From Flavobacterium aquiphilum (GTDB lineage: Bacteria; Bacteroidota; Bacteroidia; Flavobacteriales; Flavobacteriaceae): a stretch of 64,000 bases of DNA. The notes below the pieces were generated by a model. That model was not told where the DNA came from. It did no database searches and saw only the letters and a list, made by a program, of their open reading frames with translations. The stretch covers positions 4,402,001-4,466,000 of the forward strand of contig NZ_CP114288.1 of assembly GCF_027111335.1 (NCBI RefSeq), given 5' to 3'. The first letter of the stretch is position 1. Each line of letters starts with the position of its first letter. Position numbers and translations under genes: made by a program. Shown in pieces: positions 26,800 to 36,313 of the stretch.

Positions 26800-27900
26800 T
26801 CAATATTTATTTAAAATTGAAATCACATAAGCCACCTCATCTTCTGTCATTACCGGACTCATCGGCAAACTCAATACTTCATTGTGAATTTTTTCGGTTA
26901 TCGGAAAAGACAAATTATTCCAAGCTTTCAACGCTTTTTGCTTGTGTGGCGGAATAGGATAATGAATAACTGATTGAATTCCGTTTATCAATAAATAATT
27001 CTGCAAATCATCTCTGCTTTGAGTTCGAATGACAAAAAGATGAAAAACATGATTATTAGTTAAATCCCAAAAAGGCAGTAAAATTTTATTGTTTTTTATT
27101 TCGGACAAATAACGTTTGGCAATTGTTCTTCGTTTTTCATTATCGGCATCTAAATTAGGTAATTTCAGGTTCAAAAAAGCAGCCTGCAATTCGTCCAATC
27201 TGGAATTTACACCCACAAAATCATTCTTATATTTCGTTTCCGAACCATAATTCCGAAGCGCCCGAATAACTTTGGCAAGCTCCGAATCGCTAGTCAAAAC
27301 TGCTCCTCCATCACCAAGTGCACCGAGATTTTTTGTTGGATAAAAACTGTACGCTATGCTCGATTTTAGATTTTTGATTGCTGATTTTTGATTGCTGATT
27401 GCCCCAGTTGACTGGGCCGCATCTTCTACAACAATTAAATTATTTTGTTTAGCGATTTCAAATATGGCATCCATTTCGGCCAATTGACCATACAGATGCA
27501 CAGCTAGAATCGCTTTGGTTTTTGGAGTAATTTTTTCTGAAATTAAATCTGGATTTATGTTGTAAGTTTCCAACTTCGGTTCTACCAAAACAGGCATTAA
27601 ACCCGCTTGAATTATCGAAAGAATACTTGCGATATAGGTATTGGCCGGAACAATAACCTCATCACCTTTTTGCAATTTACCCAACTCCATATAGCCTTTA
27701 AAAATCAAGGTCAGCGCGTCCAAACCATTTCCCACTCCGAGGCAATAACCGGCTCCGCAATAACGAGCAAAATTGGTTTCAAACTCTTCGACTTCCTTAC
27801 CCAAAATATACCAACCACCAGCTAAAACTGATTTCAGTTTCTCCTGAAAAGCGGTTTCATAGGGTTCGTTTATTTTTTTTAAGTCCAGGAAGTTTATCAT
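26800..27900 (-). CDS. DegT/DnrJ/EryC1-family sugar aminotransferase (FdtB/QdtB type)
   Basis: 366-residue fold-type I PLP enzyme. Visible are [15 protein letters not shown] at the N-terminus, [25 protein letters not shown], the Schiff-base lysine K190 in [17 protein letters not shown], and [18 protein letters not shown]. Members near FdtA-type ketoisomerases make dTDP-3-amino-3,6-dideoxy sugars. Residues about 167-181, just before the lysine motif, read [14 protein letters not shown] where family members usually have a glycine-containing loop. At the DNA level this stretch (27362-27402) is a repeat of intergenic type. It overlaps the FemAB-like gene by four bases. Confidence 0.92.
   Translation of the reverse strand: MINFLDLKKINEPYETAFQEKLKSVLAGGWYILGKEVEEFETNFARYCGAGYCLGVGNGLDALTLIFKGYMELGKLQKGDEVIVPANTYIASILSIIQAGLMPVLVEPKLETYNINPDLISEKITPKTKAILAVHLYGQLAEMDAIFEIAKQNNLIVVEDAAQSTGAISNQKSAIKNLKSSIAYSFYPTKNLGALGDGGAVLTSDSELAKVIRALRNYGSETKYKNDFVGVNSRLDELQAAFLNLKLPNLDADNEKRRTIAKRYLSEIKNNKILLPFWDLTNNHVFHLFVIRTQSRDDLQNYLLINGIQSVIHYPIPPHKQKALKAWNNLSFPITEKIHNEVLSLPMSPVMTEDEVAYVISILNKY
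27362..27402 (-). repeat. Intergenic-type repeat inside the aminotransferase gene
   Basis: Plus-strand gatttttgattgct occurs twice in tandem (27369-27382, 27383-27396) and is followed by gattgc. The same words (gcaatc, aaaaatc, taaaatc) make up the spacers at 37644-37686 and 40291-40324. The unit length, 14, is not a multiple of three, so the two copies encode different residues. Confidence 0.65.
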
Positions 27901-28874
27901 CTTAATACATTTTCCAATTTAAAAAAATTAGCAGTTTCCACTTCATAAAAATCCTGAACAACAGTACTAGCCCCAAAACTTTCTTTCCAAAAAGACAATC
28001 CTTTATTCAAAATCTTACCTTGACTTTCATTGGAAGTTCCAAAATCAAAAAACTTTTTATCTTTAAAAATTCCCATTATTAAGTGGTAATATAAAAAATC
28101 CAAACTTCCTGTTTCATTCTTGTTTTTACCAGCTGAAATATATTGGGAATGAATCACATTTTCACTTTCAAACAAAGTCGCACCCGCTACAATCACATCT
28201 TCGTCATAAACATTAAACTGACGAATATTTTTAGGGAAGCTCTTTTTTAAATTTGTTATCTCCTCCAAATTATGAACGGGTTTCGACTGATATTTTTTTT
28301 CCAAATTCGGAATTAATAATTTGTTCCAAAATTCCTCAAAATCATTTGTTTCTTTGATCTCAAGCCTTTTTAGGATTCCCTTTTTTATCCCTTCTTGTCT
28401 GCCTTTTGAAATTAAAACTGGTTTTGATAAATCTATCACTGAAAGTGTTTGCCTTCTAAATAATTGGGCTTCCGCCAAAAACAATGCATAATTCAGTTCT
28501 TCTGCGGGTTTGTTGTGATAAATTGACGGTAGTAACTTGAGTTGAATCTTAGAAATTCCATTCTCTTTCAAATAAATCAAAATAGCTTTAAAAACTAAAA
28601 TCACAGAAGCCAATTTCAATTTTTCACCATACACCAAACCACCATAAGTCAACCCTTGATGCGAATAAACACACTCACCTTCTTTATTCGCAGGCAAAAT
28701 TGCTACTAACTTTTCATTTTTATAAATCATCAAAGAATAATCCTCAAATCGGTCTTTGTGATAGTCCATAAAATCACGGTGAAATAGGAAAGTCGCATTT
28801 TTGGCCTTGCTGATAAAAGCATTCCAATTAGCATAATCTTTTTCGGTGAATCGTTTTACGGTGTATTTTTTCAC
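27897..28874 (-). CDS. FemAB/GNAT-like acyltransferase
   Basis: 325 residues with a GNAT-type architecture: an N-terminal half with [18 protein letters not shown], and a C-terminal half with [20 protein letters not shown], then [18 protein letters not shown] and [20 protein letters not shown]. This pattern matches FemAB-like proteins found in Bacteroidota polysaccharide loci. It is first in a four-gene overlapping unit with the DegT aminotransferase, flippase and hexapeptide transferase. It may acylate or aminoacylate the amino sugar, or act as a peptidoglycan-type aminoacyl transferase; substrate unknown. Confidence 0.78.
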   Translation of the reverse strand: MKKYTVKRFTEKDYANWNAFISKAKNATFLFHRDFMDYHKDRFEDYSLMIYKNEKLVAILPANKEGECVYSHQGLTYGGLVYGEKLKLASVILVFKAILIYLKENGISKIQLKLLPSIYHNKPAEELNYALFLAEAQLFRRQTLSVIDLSKPVLISKGRQEGIKKGILKRLEIKETNDFEEFWNKLLIPNLEKKYQSKPVHNLEEITNLKKSFPKNIRQFNVYDEDVIVAGATLFESENVIHSQYISAGKNKNETGSLDFLYYHLIMGIFKDKKFFDFGTSNESQGKILNKGLSFWKESFGASTVVQDFYEVETANFFKLENVLR

Positions 28875-28950
28875 ATTTAGTTATTAAGAACTGGAAAAGT
28901 ACACAATTACGGGAATATTCTAAAACAGGAATGATGAAATTTAATTACTC

Positions 28951-29556
28951 TTATTTTTTATGCTCTATGGGAGAAAGGTGCCACTTATATTTTACAGCCA
29001 TTAAGCGAACAGCGATAATAACCAACGAGGTTATTAGATACAAAATATCATCCTCTAAATTCATTTTTCGGAGGATAAAAAATATGATTCCTCCCAAAAT
29101 ACAGATAGTCGCGTAAACTTCTTCACGAAAAATCACCGGAATTTCGTTGCATAAAATATCACGAATAACCCCTCCAAAACAGGCTGTCATAGTTCCCAAA
29201 GCGACACAAATAATGGGATGAAGCTCGTAATCTATCCCTTTTTGAATTCCAATTAAAGCAAAAACGCCTAATCCTATAGTATCGAATAAAGCTAGTGAAA
29301 TTCGAAGTTTGTCCAATCTTTTTCTAAACACTATCGTCAAAATGAATCCCAAAACAATCATGTAAACATACGTCACATCCTGCATCCAGCCCACCGGCAT
29401 ACGTCCTATCATAACATCCCTCAGAGTTCCGCCACCAACGGCAGTCACAAATGCAATAATAAAAACGCCAAACGGGTCCAGCTTTTTGCTCATCGCCGTT
29501 AACGCTCCCGACATGGCAAATGCCATGGTTCCGATGATGTCGAGTAGATGAAACAT
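28951..29556 (-). CDS. UPF0126/TRIC-family membrane channel (YicG-like)
   Basis: 201 residues made of two repeated three-helix units plus a seventh helix. Each unit contains the family's glycine motif (AVGGGTLRDVMIGRMPV and ACFGGVIRDILCNEIPV). Bacterial members are reported as trimeric cation channels or glycine transporters. The frame is complete with an ATG at 29556 and the usual length. It stands alone between the polysaccharide locus and the RDD gene. Confidence 0.92.
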   Translation of the reverse strand: MFHLLDIIGTMAFAMSGALTAMSKKLDPFGVFIIAFVTAVGGGTLRDVMIGRMPVGWMQDVTYVYMIVLGFILTIVFRKRLDKLRISLALFDTIGLGVFALIGIQKGIDYELHPIICVALGTMTACFGGVIRDILCNEIPVIFREEVYATICILGGIIFFILRKMNLEDDILYLITSLVIIAVRLMAVKYKWHLSPIEHKK

Positions 29557-29612
29557 ATTTGAAGTTGTATTTTAAAATTTCATGTATCGCAAAACATCAA
29601 TTTTGAAGATTG

Positions 29613-30356
29613 CTACATGTTTTGTGTATAAAAATTATAGTCTTTTAAAATGGTTTTTATAAATTCAATTTGATTAGGGTTCTGCATTTTAATGCCTGTC
29701 ACTGCCAGAATTTTTGCTGTTAATTTCTGAATTGTTTCTACATCGCCATTTTTCTGGGCAATCTGAAAAGTCTCCTTGATAATCCGCATGTCATTATCGG
29801 ACAGTTTAATAACTAATGGATAAACCGGCGAATAAGTTTCGCCTATTTCTTCAAGAATAGTACTGTTTATCGTAACATTGTTTTTAAGTGTGATAATAGC
29901 CGTTCCCGCAGCCATATCCCCCATACGTTGCGTTTTGCTACTAACCGACATGGCTATTAATCCTATCAATCCCCCAAGCATGTTGTTTTCAATAATTCTA
30001 AACAACCAACGAGTTAGATAATCGCCAAAACCAGCTTGATAACCGTCGATTTTTACGACTTTGATTTTTATAAGCTTCTTCCCTATTGTTTGCCCCTCAA
30101 AAATGCTTTCTAAAGTCACTGAATAAATCAAAACCGGAGAAAAAAAGATAATCATTATGGCAATCCTGGACCACATATCGATGCCGTTTAAAAGTCTGTC
30201 TAATTCCAATAAATAAAAAAAAAGATAAGAGAAAACAATAATATAAGCGCCCTTAACAAGCAAATCTAAGAGGCTGGCAAGCATTCTCTCCCCAACAGAT
30301 GCGGCTTTAAAATTTATCGTAACATTTTGTGTTGTGCTTATAGATAATTCTGACAT
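29613..30356 (-). CDS. RDD-family membrane protein
   Basis: 247 residues. The RDD domain begins near residue 18 with SVGERMLASLLDLLVKGAYI (the R and D residues that name the family), then TIGKKLIKIKVVKIDGYQAGFGDYL and a further helix; a cytoplasmic C-terminal tail of about 90 residues follows. The start at 30356 (MSELSIS) leaves 20 bases to the divergent SpoIIM-like gene, whereas the longer frame would overlap it. RDD and SpoIIM-like genes are usual neighbours of DUF4129/MoxR/DUF58 clusters, so this gene probably serves the same system. Transport or scaffolding role unproven. Confidence 0.88.
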   Translation of the reverse strand: MSELSISTTQNVTINFKAASVGERMLASLLDLLVKGAYIIVFSYLFFYLLELDRLLNGIDMWSRIAIMIIFFSPVLIYSVTLESIFEGQTIGKKLIKIKVVKIDGYQAGFGDYLTRWLFRIIENNMLGGLIGLIAMSVSSKTQRMGDMAAGTAIITLKNNVTINSTILEEIGETYSPVYPLVIKLSDNDMRIIKETFQIAQKNGDVETIQKLTAKILAVTGIKMQNPNQIEFIKTILKDYNFYTQNM

Positions 30357-30376
30357 AATTCTTATTTTAGCAAGCG

Positions 30377-31345
30377 ATGAGAGAAATTGCATTTATAAAA
30401 GCGAACAAAGACAAATGGCTTGAATTTGAACAAGCTATTTTTGGTAAAGCTAAAAAAAATCCTGATGAAATGGCAAATTTATACATTCAATTAATGAATG
30501 ATTTGTCGTACGCCCAAACTTATTACAGCAAAAGCAAAACTGTTGTTTACCTAAATTATTTGGCTTCAAGCATCTATCAAAAAATATATAAAACCAAACG
30601 TAGCGAAAGCAATCGTTTGGTCTATTTCTTCAAAACCGAAGTCCCCTTGATCGTTTATGAATACCGTAGGTATCTTGTTTATGCTTTTTCATTATTTTTT
30701 GTCACTGTTCTTATTGGAGCAGTTTCGGCAAAGTACGATGCTAATTTTGTCCGATTAATCCTCGGCGATGGTTATGTCAATGAAACTTTAGAAAACATCA
30801 AGGCCGGGAATCCTGTAGCCATTTATAAATCTGGAAGTAACTGGGGAAGTTTTATAGGTATAACTGTCAATAATTTGTATGTGGGAATGATGTGTTATAT
30901 TTTCGGTATTTTTGGTGGTATCGGTACTTTTTATTTTTCATTGCAAAACGCAATCATGCTAGGGTCTTTTCAATATTTCTTCTTCCAACAGGGTGTTTTT
31001 TGGAAAAGCGTCCGCGGTATCTGGATTCATGGTTCAATGGAAATTTTCGGAATTGTGATAGAAACTGCCGCCGGATATATTCTTGGAGCATCCATCCTAT
31101 TTCCCAAAACTTATTCGAGAATGAATTCCTTCAAAATAGGATTCAAAAATAGTTTCAAGATATTGCTGAGCACCGTTCCTTTTACCATTGCGGCTGGTTT
31201 ACTTGAAGGTTTTATAACTCGTTATTCCATTGATATGCCTAATTGGTTGAGCAGTTTTATAATTTTATTTACCCTGTCGATAATTTCATTTTATTATCTT
31301 GCTTATCCATTCATTGTCCATAAAAAAAAAATATCAAATGTTTGA
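30377..31345 (+). CDS. SpoIIM-like (stage II sporulation protein M family) membrane protein
   Basis: 322 residues. About 95 residues are cytosolic (AFIKANKDKWLEFEQAIFGK). Several transmembrane helices follow, with the family motif GAVSAKYDANFV, then NNLYVGMMCYIFGIFGGIGT and GIWIHGSMEIFGIVIETAAG. Non-sporulating Bacteroidota carry this family next to MoxR/DUF58 genes; its function there is unknown. It is first in a plus-strand series whose members overlap by a few bases. A TATTTTAG box six bases before the ATG suggests a very short leader or a leaderless mRNA. Confidence 0.88.
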   Translation: MREIAFIKANKDKWLEFEQAIFGKAKKNPDEMANLYIQLMNDLSYAQTYYSKSKTVVYLNYLASSIYQKIYKTKRSESNRLVYFFKTEVPLIVYEYRRYLVYAFSLFFVTVLIGAVSAKYDANFVRLILGDGYVNETLENIKAGNPVAIYKSGSNWGSFIGITVNNLYVGMMCYIFGIFGGIGTFYFSLQNAIMLGSFQYFFFQQGVFWKSVRGIWIHGSMEIFGIVIETAAGYILGASILFPKTYSRMNSFKIGFKNSFKILLSTVPFTIAAGLLEGFITRYSIDMPNWLSSFIILFTLSIISFYYLAYPFIVHKKKISNV

Positions 31346-32288
31346 ACTCTACAAAAAGCGTGATTTAAGCGGCAATTTCTCAGACACTATAACTTTTTTC
31401 AAATCTTTTGGAAAACACTTTTTTAAAAACTTTTTCATTATCAATGGTATTTTCCTGATGATATTGATTGTTTTGATTTATTTCATTTCCAAAATCTACG
31501 CGGAAGTTCTTTTCTCCAATGTAGGAAATCCGAATAATACCTCAAACTATCTGATAAGTTATTTCGACAACAACATCTCTCTAGTCATTGGAAGCTTTAT
31601 TGCCGTTTTTTTACTCGTTGTTATTTTGTCAATGCTCAACATCAGTTATCCGGTAATTTATCTGAAACTATTCGAAAAAACAAACAGTACTGATTTTTCT
31701 ACCCAAGATATCATTAAAGACTTGAAACAAATCGTCGGAAAAATGATTGTTTTTTTAATCGGAAGCGTATTAGTAATTATACCTCTGAGTTTCATCGTTT
31801 TGGGTTTGCTCTTCTTGTTATGCTTCATACTCATCGGAATTCCACTCTTAATCATAGTTGGTTGCGCTTTTTTTTCATGGATCACGTTATCCTATTATGA
31901 TTATATCCTGAATAATACCGGTTTTTTCACAGCCTTATCTAACGGATATACAATGGTAAAACAACAGTTTTGGAACATCGTGGGAACTACCTTCCTTATA
32001 TTGCTACTTGCCCAAATAATACAGGTACTTATCACCCTAATACCGTATGTAATAGCTATGATTTGGTTGTTTAGTTCTACGCAAAACCTAGAGCCTGGAA
32101 ATTCCGGGTATTTTTCTACAGTAGGCATACTTATGGCTGTTGTAATGATATTTTCAGTTTTATTAAGTTATGTTTTTAACAATTTCATTATCATCAATCA
32201 AGGACTTATTTATTATGGTTTGAAAGAAGAAAACGAAAATAGTTCCACCAAAAGTCAAATCGATTTAATAGGCACCGACATTGAATAA
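31338..32288 (+). CDS. Multi-pass membrane protein of the MoxR/DUF58 cluster
   Basis: 316 residues beginning MFELYKKRDLSGNFSDTITF, with six or more hydrophobic segments such as GIFLMILIVLIYFISKIYAE, LVIIPLSFIVLGLLFLLCFI and VGILMAVVMIFSVLLSYVF. The pattern resembles the membrane domain found with glycerophosphodiester phosphodiesterases and DUF4013-type proteins, but no catalytic motif is visible. It overlaps the SpoIIM gene by eight bases and the DUF4129 gene by eight bases, so it is part of the same unit. The start at 31338 is preferred to an upstream in-frame codon at 31299 that lies deep inside spoIIM. Confidence 0.82.
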   Translation: MFELYKKRDLSGNFSDTITFFKSFGKHFFKNFFIINGIFLMILIVLIYFISKIYAEVLFSNVGNPNNTSNYLISYFDNNISLVIGSFIAVFLLVVILSMLNISYPVIYLKLFEKTNSTDFSTQDIIKDLKQIVGKMIVFLIGSVLVIIPLSFIVLGLLFLLCFILIGIPLLIIVGCAFFSWITLSYYDYILNNTGFFTALSNGYTMVKQQFWNIVGTTFLILLLAQIIQVLITLIPYVIAMIWLFSSTQNLEPGNSGYFSTVGILMAVVMIFSVLLSYVFNNFIIINQGLIYYGLKEENENSSTKSQIDLIGTDIE

Positions 32289-33051
32289 AATAGTAACCGT
32301 ACTACTACTTTTTTTCTTTTGTTCCAATATTGGAGCTCAGGATTCTTTGGCTATAGCCAAACCTAAAAAAGAAAAAATCATTTTTACAGAAAAAGATGTT
32401 ATTGTCGATTCGGCAGCTACTGAATTAAAATCTTTTGCCCCAAATTTCAAGAAAAAATACGATGCTCCTGAATTTGTCTATGAATTCAAAACTCCGGAAA
32501 AAAATGCCTGGGATCGTTTCAAGGAATGGCTGGCCAATTTGTTCAAAAATTTATTCAACTTTAGCAACAACAAAACTGCCGAGAATTTTGTAGATATTTT
32601 GGTAAGATCTCTTGCAATCCTTATCGTCATTGTCGTGATCTACATGATTGTAAAAGCTATAATGAATAATGAAGGTCAGTGGGTTTTTGGCAAAAATTCA
32701 GATAAAAAAATCATCAATTATGACGAAATCGAAAAAAATCTGCATTTGGTTGATTTCCAAAAATTGATTCAAAACAGCTTAGAATCCGGCGAAAAAAGAC
32801 TAACCACAAGGTATTATTATCTTTGGCTACTCAAAAAAATGTCCGAGAAACAAATCATTGAATGGGATGTTGAAAAAACCAACTCCGATTATCTCTATGA
32901 AATAAAAGATCAGAGCCAAAAAGAGGATTTTGCCTATTTGTCCTATTTGTACAACAATATTTGGTACGGCGAATTCGAATTGGACGACCACACTTTTGCA
33001 AAAACCCGAAGTGCTTTCGAGAAATCCATAAAAAAAGTAACCAATGGGTAG
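32281..33051 (+). CDS. DUF4129-containing membrane protein with signal peptide (TTG start)
   Basis: 256 residues. An N-terminal signal peptide (NKIVTVLLLFFFCSNIGAQ) is followed by a periplasmic stretch, a transmembrane helix around residues 107-126 (LAILIVIVVIYMIVKAIM), and a cytosolic C-terminal domain typical of DUF4129 (TTRYYYLWLLKKMSEKQIIE and the DFAYLSYLYNNIWYGEFELD region). The start is TTG at 32281: no ATG or GTG allows the signal peptide to be kept. DUF4129 is known as a companion of DUF58, MoxR and transglutaminase-like proteins. It overlaps both neighbours. Confidence 0.85.
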   Translation: MNKIVTVLLLFFFCSNIGAQDSLAIAKPKKEKIIFTEKDVIVDSAATELKSFAPNFKKKYDAPEFVYEFKTPEKNAWDRFKEWLANLFKNLFNFSNNKTAENFVDILVRSLAILIVIVVIYMIVKAIMNNEGQWVFGKNSDKKIINYDEIEKNLHLVDFQKLIQNSLESGEKRLTTRYYYLWLLKKMSEKQIIEWDVEKTNSDYLYEIKDQSQKEDFAYLSYLYNNIWYGEFELDDHTFAKTRSAFEKSIKKVTNG

Positions 33052-34243
33052 AACATTAAAAATATACATCGCTTTTTTGATATTACTTTTAATCACTATT
33101 GTTGTGATAGACAGTAATAGCCCCAAACCCATCGATTGGAGGCCGACCTATGGTGTAAACGATAAAATCCCTTATGGAATGTATGTTTTAGACCATGAAA
33201 TTGGCTCACTTCTGAAAAACCAAAAGATTGAAAAGTTCAACCAAACTCCTTATGAATATCTTGAAAAAAAATACGACTACGACACACTCGTAAATAATTA
33301 TAAAATAAAAGGAACTTTTCTCAATATCTCCAAAATTTCAAATTTAGACAAGCAATCAATTACTGAGATTTGTTATTTTGTGAGCCATGGAAATAACGCC
33401 TTTATTAGTTCCGAAATGATTCCCAATCAGCTGTTGGACAGTTTGAATCTAAAAATGGACAGCGAATATAAATTCTCTGACAGCATTTACAATTGGGTCG
33501 CCAACAAAAAATTGGGAACCCAAAAATATAAAATTATCGAAGGCGTAAACAACAATTATTTCTCCAAAGTCGACACGTTGAACACCACTGTTTTGGGCTA
33601 TCAAAATGGCGATAGCACGAGGGTTAATTTTATAAAAGTAAACTATAAAAACGGGGCTTTTTATTTGCACACTCAACCTGTGGCTTTTACAAATTTTCAT
33701 TTATTAAAAGGAAATCATCACAAATATGCCGAAAAAGTCTTGTCATATATACCAAAAGGAAACGTCTTTTGGAGTATCAAAGATCAAACCGGAGAAGTAA
33801 TTTCAAACTCACCGATGCGCTATATCCTGAGTCAACCCGCACTCAAATGGGCTTGGTATATTTTCCTGATTGGTATGCTTGTTTTCATATTTTTCAACGC
33901 CAAACGAAAACAAAGAATCGTTCCTATTATCAAACCGTTGGCTAATACAACTGTTGATTTTACGAAAACCATTGGGAATTTGTATTATCAGGAAGGAGAC
34001 CACAACAATATTATTGAGAAAAAAATCATCTATTTCCTTGAAAAAATCAGAAACGAATACTTGATTGACACCCATAAACTTGATGATGATTTTATCAAAA
34101 AACTACACCTTAAATCCGGAAAAGATTTAGTCATTATCCAAAACGTGGTCTATTTGATTAATATGTATCGAAAAAGCCATTACCTGAGTGTTGAAGCCGA
34201 TTTAGTCCAAATTAATGCCGCAATAGAGGAAGTTTTGAATTAA
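33044..34243 (+). CDS. DUF4350-containing membrane protein
   Basis: 399 residues. The N-terminal membrane helix (IYIAFLILLLITIVVIDS) is followed by the DUF4350 domain, a class I glutamine-amidotransferase-like fold seen at IPYGMYVLDHEI and VSHGNNAFISSEMIP. A second helix lies near residue 270 (WYIFLIGMLVFIFF) and a cytosolic C-terminal tail follows. It matches the DUF4350 partner of the MoxR/DUF58/DUF4129 clusters. It starts eight bases inside the DUF4129 gene, and 81 bases precede moxR. Confidence 0.88.
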   Translation: MGRTLKIYIAFLILLLITIVVIDSNSPKPIDWRPTYGVNDKIPYGMYVLDHEIGSLLKNQKIEKFNQTPYEYLEKKYDYDTLVNNYKIKGTFLNISKISNLDKQSITEICYFVSHGNNAFISSEMIPNQLLDSLNLKMDSEYKFSDSIYNWVANKKLGTQKYKIIEGVNNNYFSKVDTLNTTVLGYQNGDSTRVNFIKVNYKNGAFYLHTQPVAFTNFHLLKGNHHKYAEKVLSYIPKGNVFWSIKDQTGEVISNSPMRYILSQPALKWAWYIFLIGMLVFIFFNAKRKQRIVPIIKPLANTTVDFTKTIGNLYYQEGDHNNIIEKKIIYFLEKIRNEYLIDTHKLDDDFIKKLHLKSGKDLVIIQNVVYLINMYRKSHYLSVEADLVQINAAIEEVLN

Positions 34244-34324
34244 ATGAACAAAAAAACAAAGAAGCTAAAAAAATAAAAAACAAGACACCAATTTCACCAA
34301 TTCGTGCCTAAAAACAAATAAATT

Positions 34325-35335
34325 ATGGAAGATATCACCGCCACAACCGAAAACACTACCGAAAGCGTAAATTTTCAATCTAGAATCAACCTAGAACCGC
34401 TTTTGGAAAGCATCAATAACATCAAACAAGAATTGGAAACCGTTATCGTGGGCCAAAATAAAATGATTGACCAATTGCTGGTTGCCATTTTGTCCAACGG
34501 ACATGTTTTGCTTGAAGGTGTTCCTGGTGTTGCCAAAACGATTACGGCAAAACTTTTGTCCAAAACTTTAAACATTGGCTTCAGCCGAATTCAATTTACT
34601 CCTGATTTAATGCCTTCAGATATATTAGGAACATCCGTTTTTGACCTGAAAAAATCAGAATTCGAATTCAAAAAAGGACCAATTTTCTCCAACTTGATAT
34701 TGATTGACGAAATCAATCGTGCCCCTGCAAAAACGCAAGCCGCCCTTTTTGAAGTTATGGAAGAACGCCAAATAACCATTGATGGCGTAACCTATGTTTT
34801 GGACGCCCCTTTCTTGGTTATTGCTACCCAAAACCCAATCGAACAAGAAGGAACCTATCGCTTGCCGGAAGCGCAATTAGACCGTTTTTTGTTCAAAATT
34901 TCTATCGAATACCCAAAAATTGAAGAGGAAATTATGATTATTCAAAGGGAGCATTCTCTTCAAAATCATGGCAAACTCGACAACATCAAAACCTTGCTTT
35001 CATCAGAAGAAATCAAGCACTACCAAACATTGGTCAAACAAATAATTGTAGAGCAAAACCTGTTGGAATACATTGCCAAAATTGTTATAAACACCCGTGA
35101 AAATGCATTTTTGTACCTTGGTGCTTCGCCTCGTGCTTCCATCGCTATTTTAAATGCCGCCAAAGGATTTGCCGCCATTCGGGGACGTGATTTCGTAACT
35201 CCCGAAGATATCAAAGAAGCTGCGATTCCTGTTTTGCAACATCGTGTTATCGTAACTCCGGAGCGTGAAATGGAAGGCATTACAAGTATCGAAATTATTA
35301 AACAAATTTTGGAAAGTGTGGAGATTCCTAGATAG
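34325..35335 (+). CDS. MoxR-family AAA+ ATPase
   Basis: 336 residues. Walker A is GVPGVAKT (about residue 63) and Walker B is LILIDEINRAPAKTQAALFE. Sensor 1 falls in FLVIATQNPIEQEGTYRLPE, and the C-terminal lid holds SPRASIAILNAAKGFAAIRG. MoxR proteins act as chaperone-like ATPases for von Willebrand-type or DUF58 partners. It precedes the DUF58 gene, from which it is separated by an orphan lipoprotein gene, an arrangement not usual for this cluster. Confidence 0.94.
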   Translation: MEDITATTENTTESVNFQSRINLEPLLESINNIKQELETVIVGQNKMIDQLLVAILSNGHVLLEGVPGVAKTITAKLLSKTLNIGFSRIQFTPDLMPSDILGTSVFDLKKSEFEFKKGPIFSNLILIDEINRAPAKTQAALFEVMEERQITIDGVTYVLDAPFLVIATQNPIEQEGTYRLPEAQLDRFLFKISIEYPKIEEEIMIIQREHSLQNHGKLDNIKTLLSSEEIKHYQTLVKQIIVEQNLLEYIAKIVINTRENAFLYLGASPRASIAILNAAKGFAAIRGRDFVTPEDIKEAAIPVLQHRVIVTPEREMEGITSIEIIKQILESVEIPR

Positions 35336-35456
35336 AAAATGGCACACGGATTGAACAGATTTACACTGATTTATATATAAAAATTTGATTCGAAAAAATC
35401 TATACAAACATTATAACATCAGTTCAAACTTCAAGTTAGTTGGATATTGCTAAAAA
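35336..35456. other. Spacer with repeat-like sequence before the orphan lipoprotein gene
   Basis: Contains cacacggattgaacagattt and acactgattta, words that look like a degenerate interspersed spacer sequence. No coding frame. It marks the left border of the extra gene between moxR and the DUF58 gene. Confidence 0.35.
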
Positions 35457-35474
35457 ATGACCGAAAAAATTGAC

Positions 35475-36257
35475 ATGAAAAAAAAAGCATTAAAAAAGGT
35501 TTTGGTTTCGGTTCTTGCTTTTGCACTTTTAATAAGTTGCAAACAAATAAATAATGAACCGGATGTTGAAAAAGCAATTTCTGATTTAACGAATAATTTT
35601 CCCCAATTCAGAAAAGGTAAATCAAAACAAACCGAATATTACAGACTCGAAAGAAGTATTATTTACGGAGAAAATAAATTTAAACTTCAACTTCGTTCTG
35701 AACCTGATAGTATAAATGATCCTCAAAAAATTTTGGTCTTAATCAATTCGAAAAATGAATGCTATGCAATTCCATTTTTTTCAAATACTTACAGAGATTA
35801 TTGGGGTTTTAAACACGAAAAAGCAATACCGAATGTAAAAAAGACAAAAACCAACTTCAATAATGAATTTATTTCTGCTTTGAACTCATTAAAATTAAAT
35901 GATACATTAGGAACAGGTAATAGAGTAATCACAGAAATGATCTTCTCATTATTAAATTGCAAAAGAATAACAGAAAAAGACAGTCTTGAAATATTTACTG
36001 GATATTCAAATCAAAATTATAATTTGGATAATGAACTATTTGATATCCAAACAAGAAAAAGATTCAGAAGAAATTACGAAGAATTATCGAAAGATTGGTA
36101 TAAATATAAATGCTGTCCGGATTATAATTCTTTCTACGATATAGAAAATTATAGAATTTATCAAATCATAAATACGGAAGGATTTTATAATAAACCATTA
36201 AAATTAAATATAAAGTGTTACAGACAAAATGCTGTTTTTAATCATATTTCTATTTAA
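35475..36257 (+). CDS. Putative lipoprotein of unknown function
   Basis: 260 residues from the ATG at 35475; the frame also opens six codons earlier. The N-terminus KKKALKKVLVSVLAFALLISC is a lipoprotein signal, with the lipobox LISC giving an N-terminal lipidated cysteine. The mature part is rich in Lys, Asn and Tyr, with no recognisable domain; CKRITEKD and KCCPDY hold further cysteines. Codon use is more AT-rich than its neighbours. It sits between moxR and the DUF58 gene, so it may be a recent insertion; its function cannot be deduced. Confidence 0.65.
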   Translation: MKKKALKKVLVSVLAFALLISCKQINNEPDVEKAISDLTNNFPQFRKGKSKQTEYYRLERSIIYGENKFKLQLRSEPDSINDPQKILVLINSKNECYAIPFFSNTYRDYWGFKHEKAIPNVKKTKTNFNNEFISALNSLKLNDTLGTGNRVITEMIFSLLNCKRITEKDSLEIFTGYSNQNYNLDNELFDIQTRKRFRRNYEELSKDWYKYKCCPDYNSFYDIENYRIYQIINTEGFYNKPLKLNIKCYRQNAVFNHISI

Positions 36258-36313
36258 AAAAACATACACTAACAGCACTATTTCAAAAAATAAGTTTTCC
36301 ACACACTAAACCT

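Noticed and set aside
30377..31345. Evidence for sporulation
   Set aside because: SpoIIM-like proteins occur widely in non-sporulating Bacteroidota beside MoxR/DUF58 genes.
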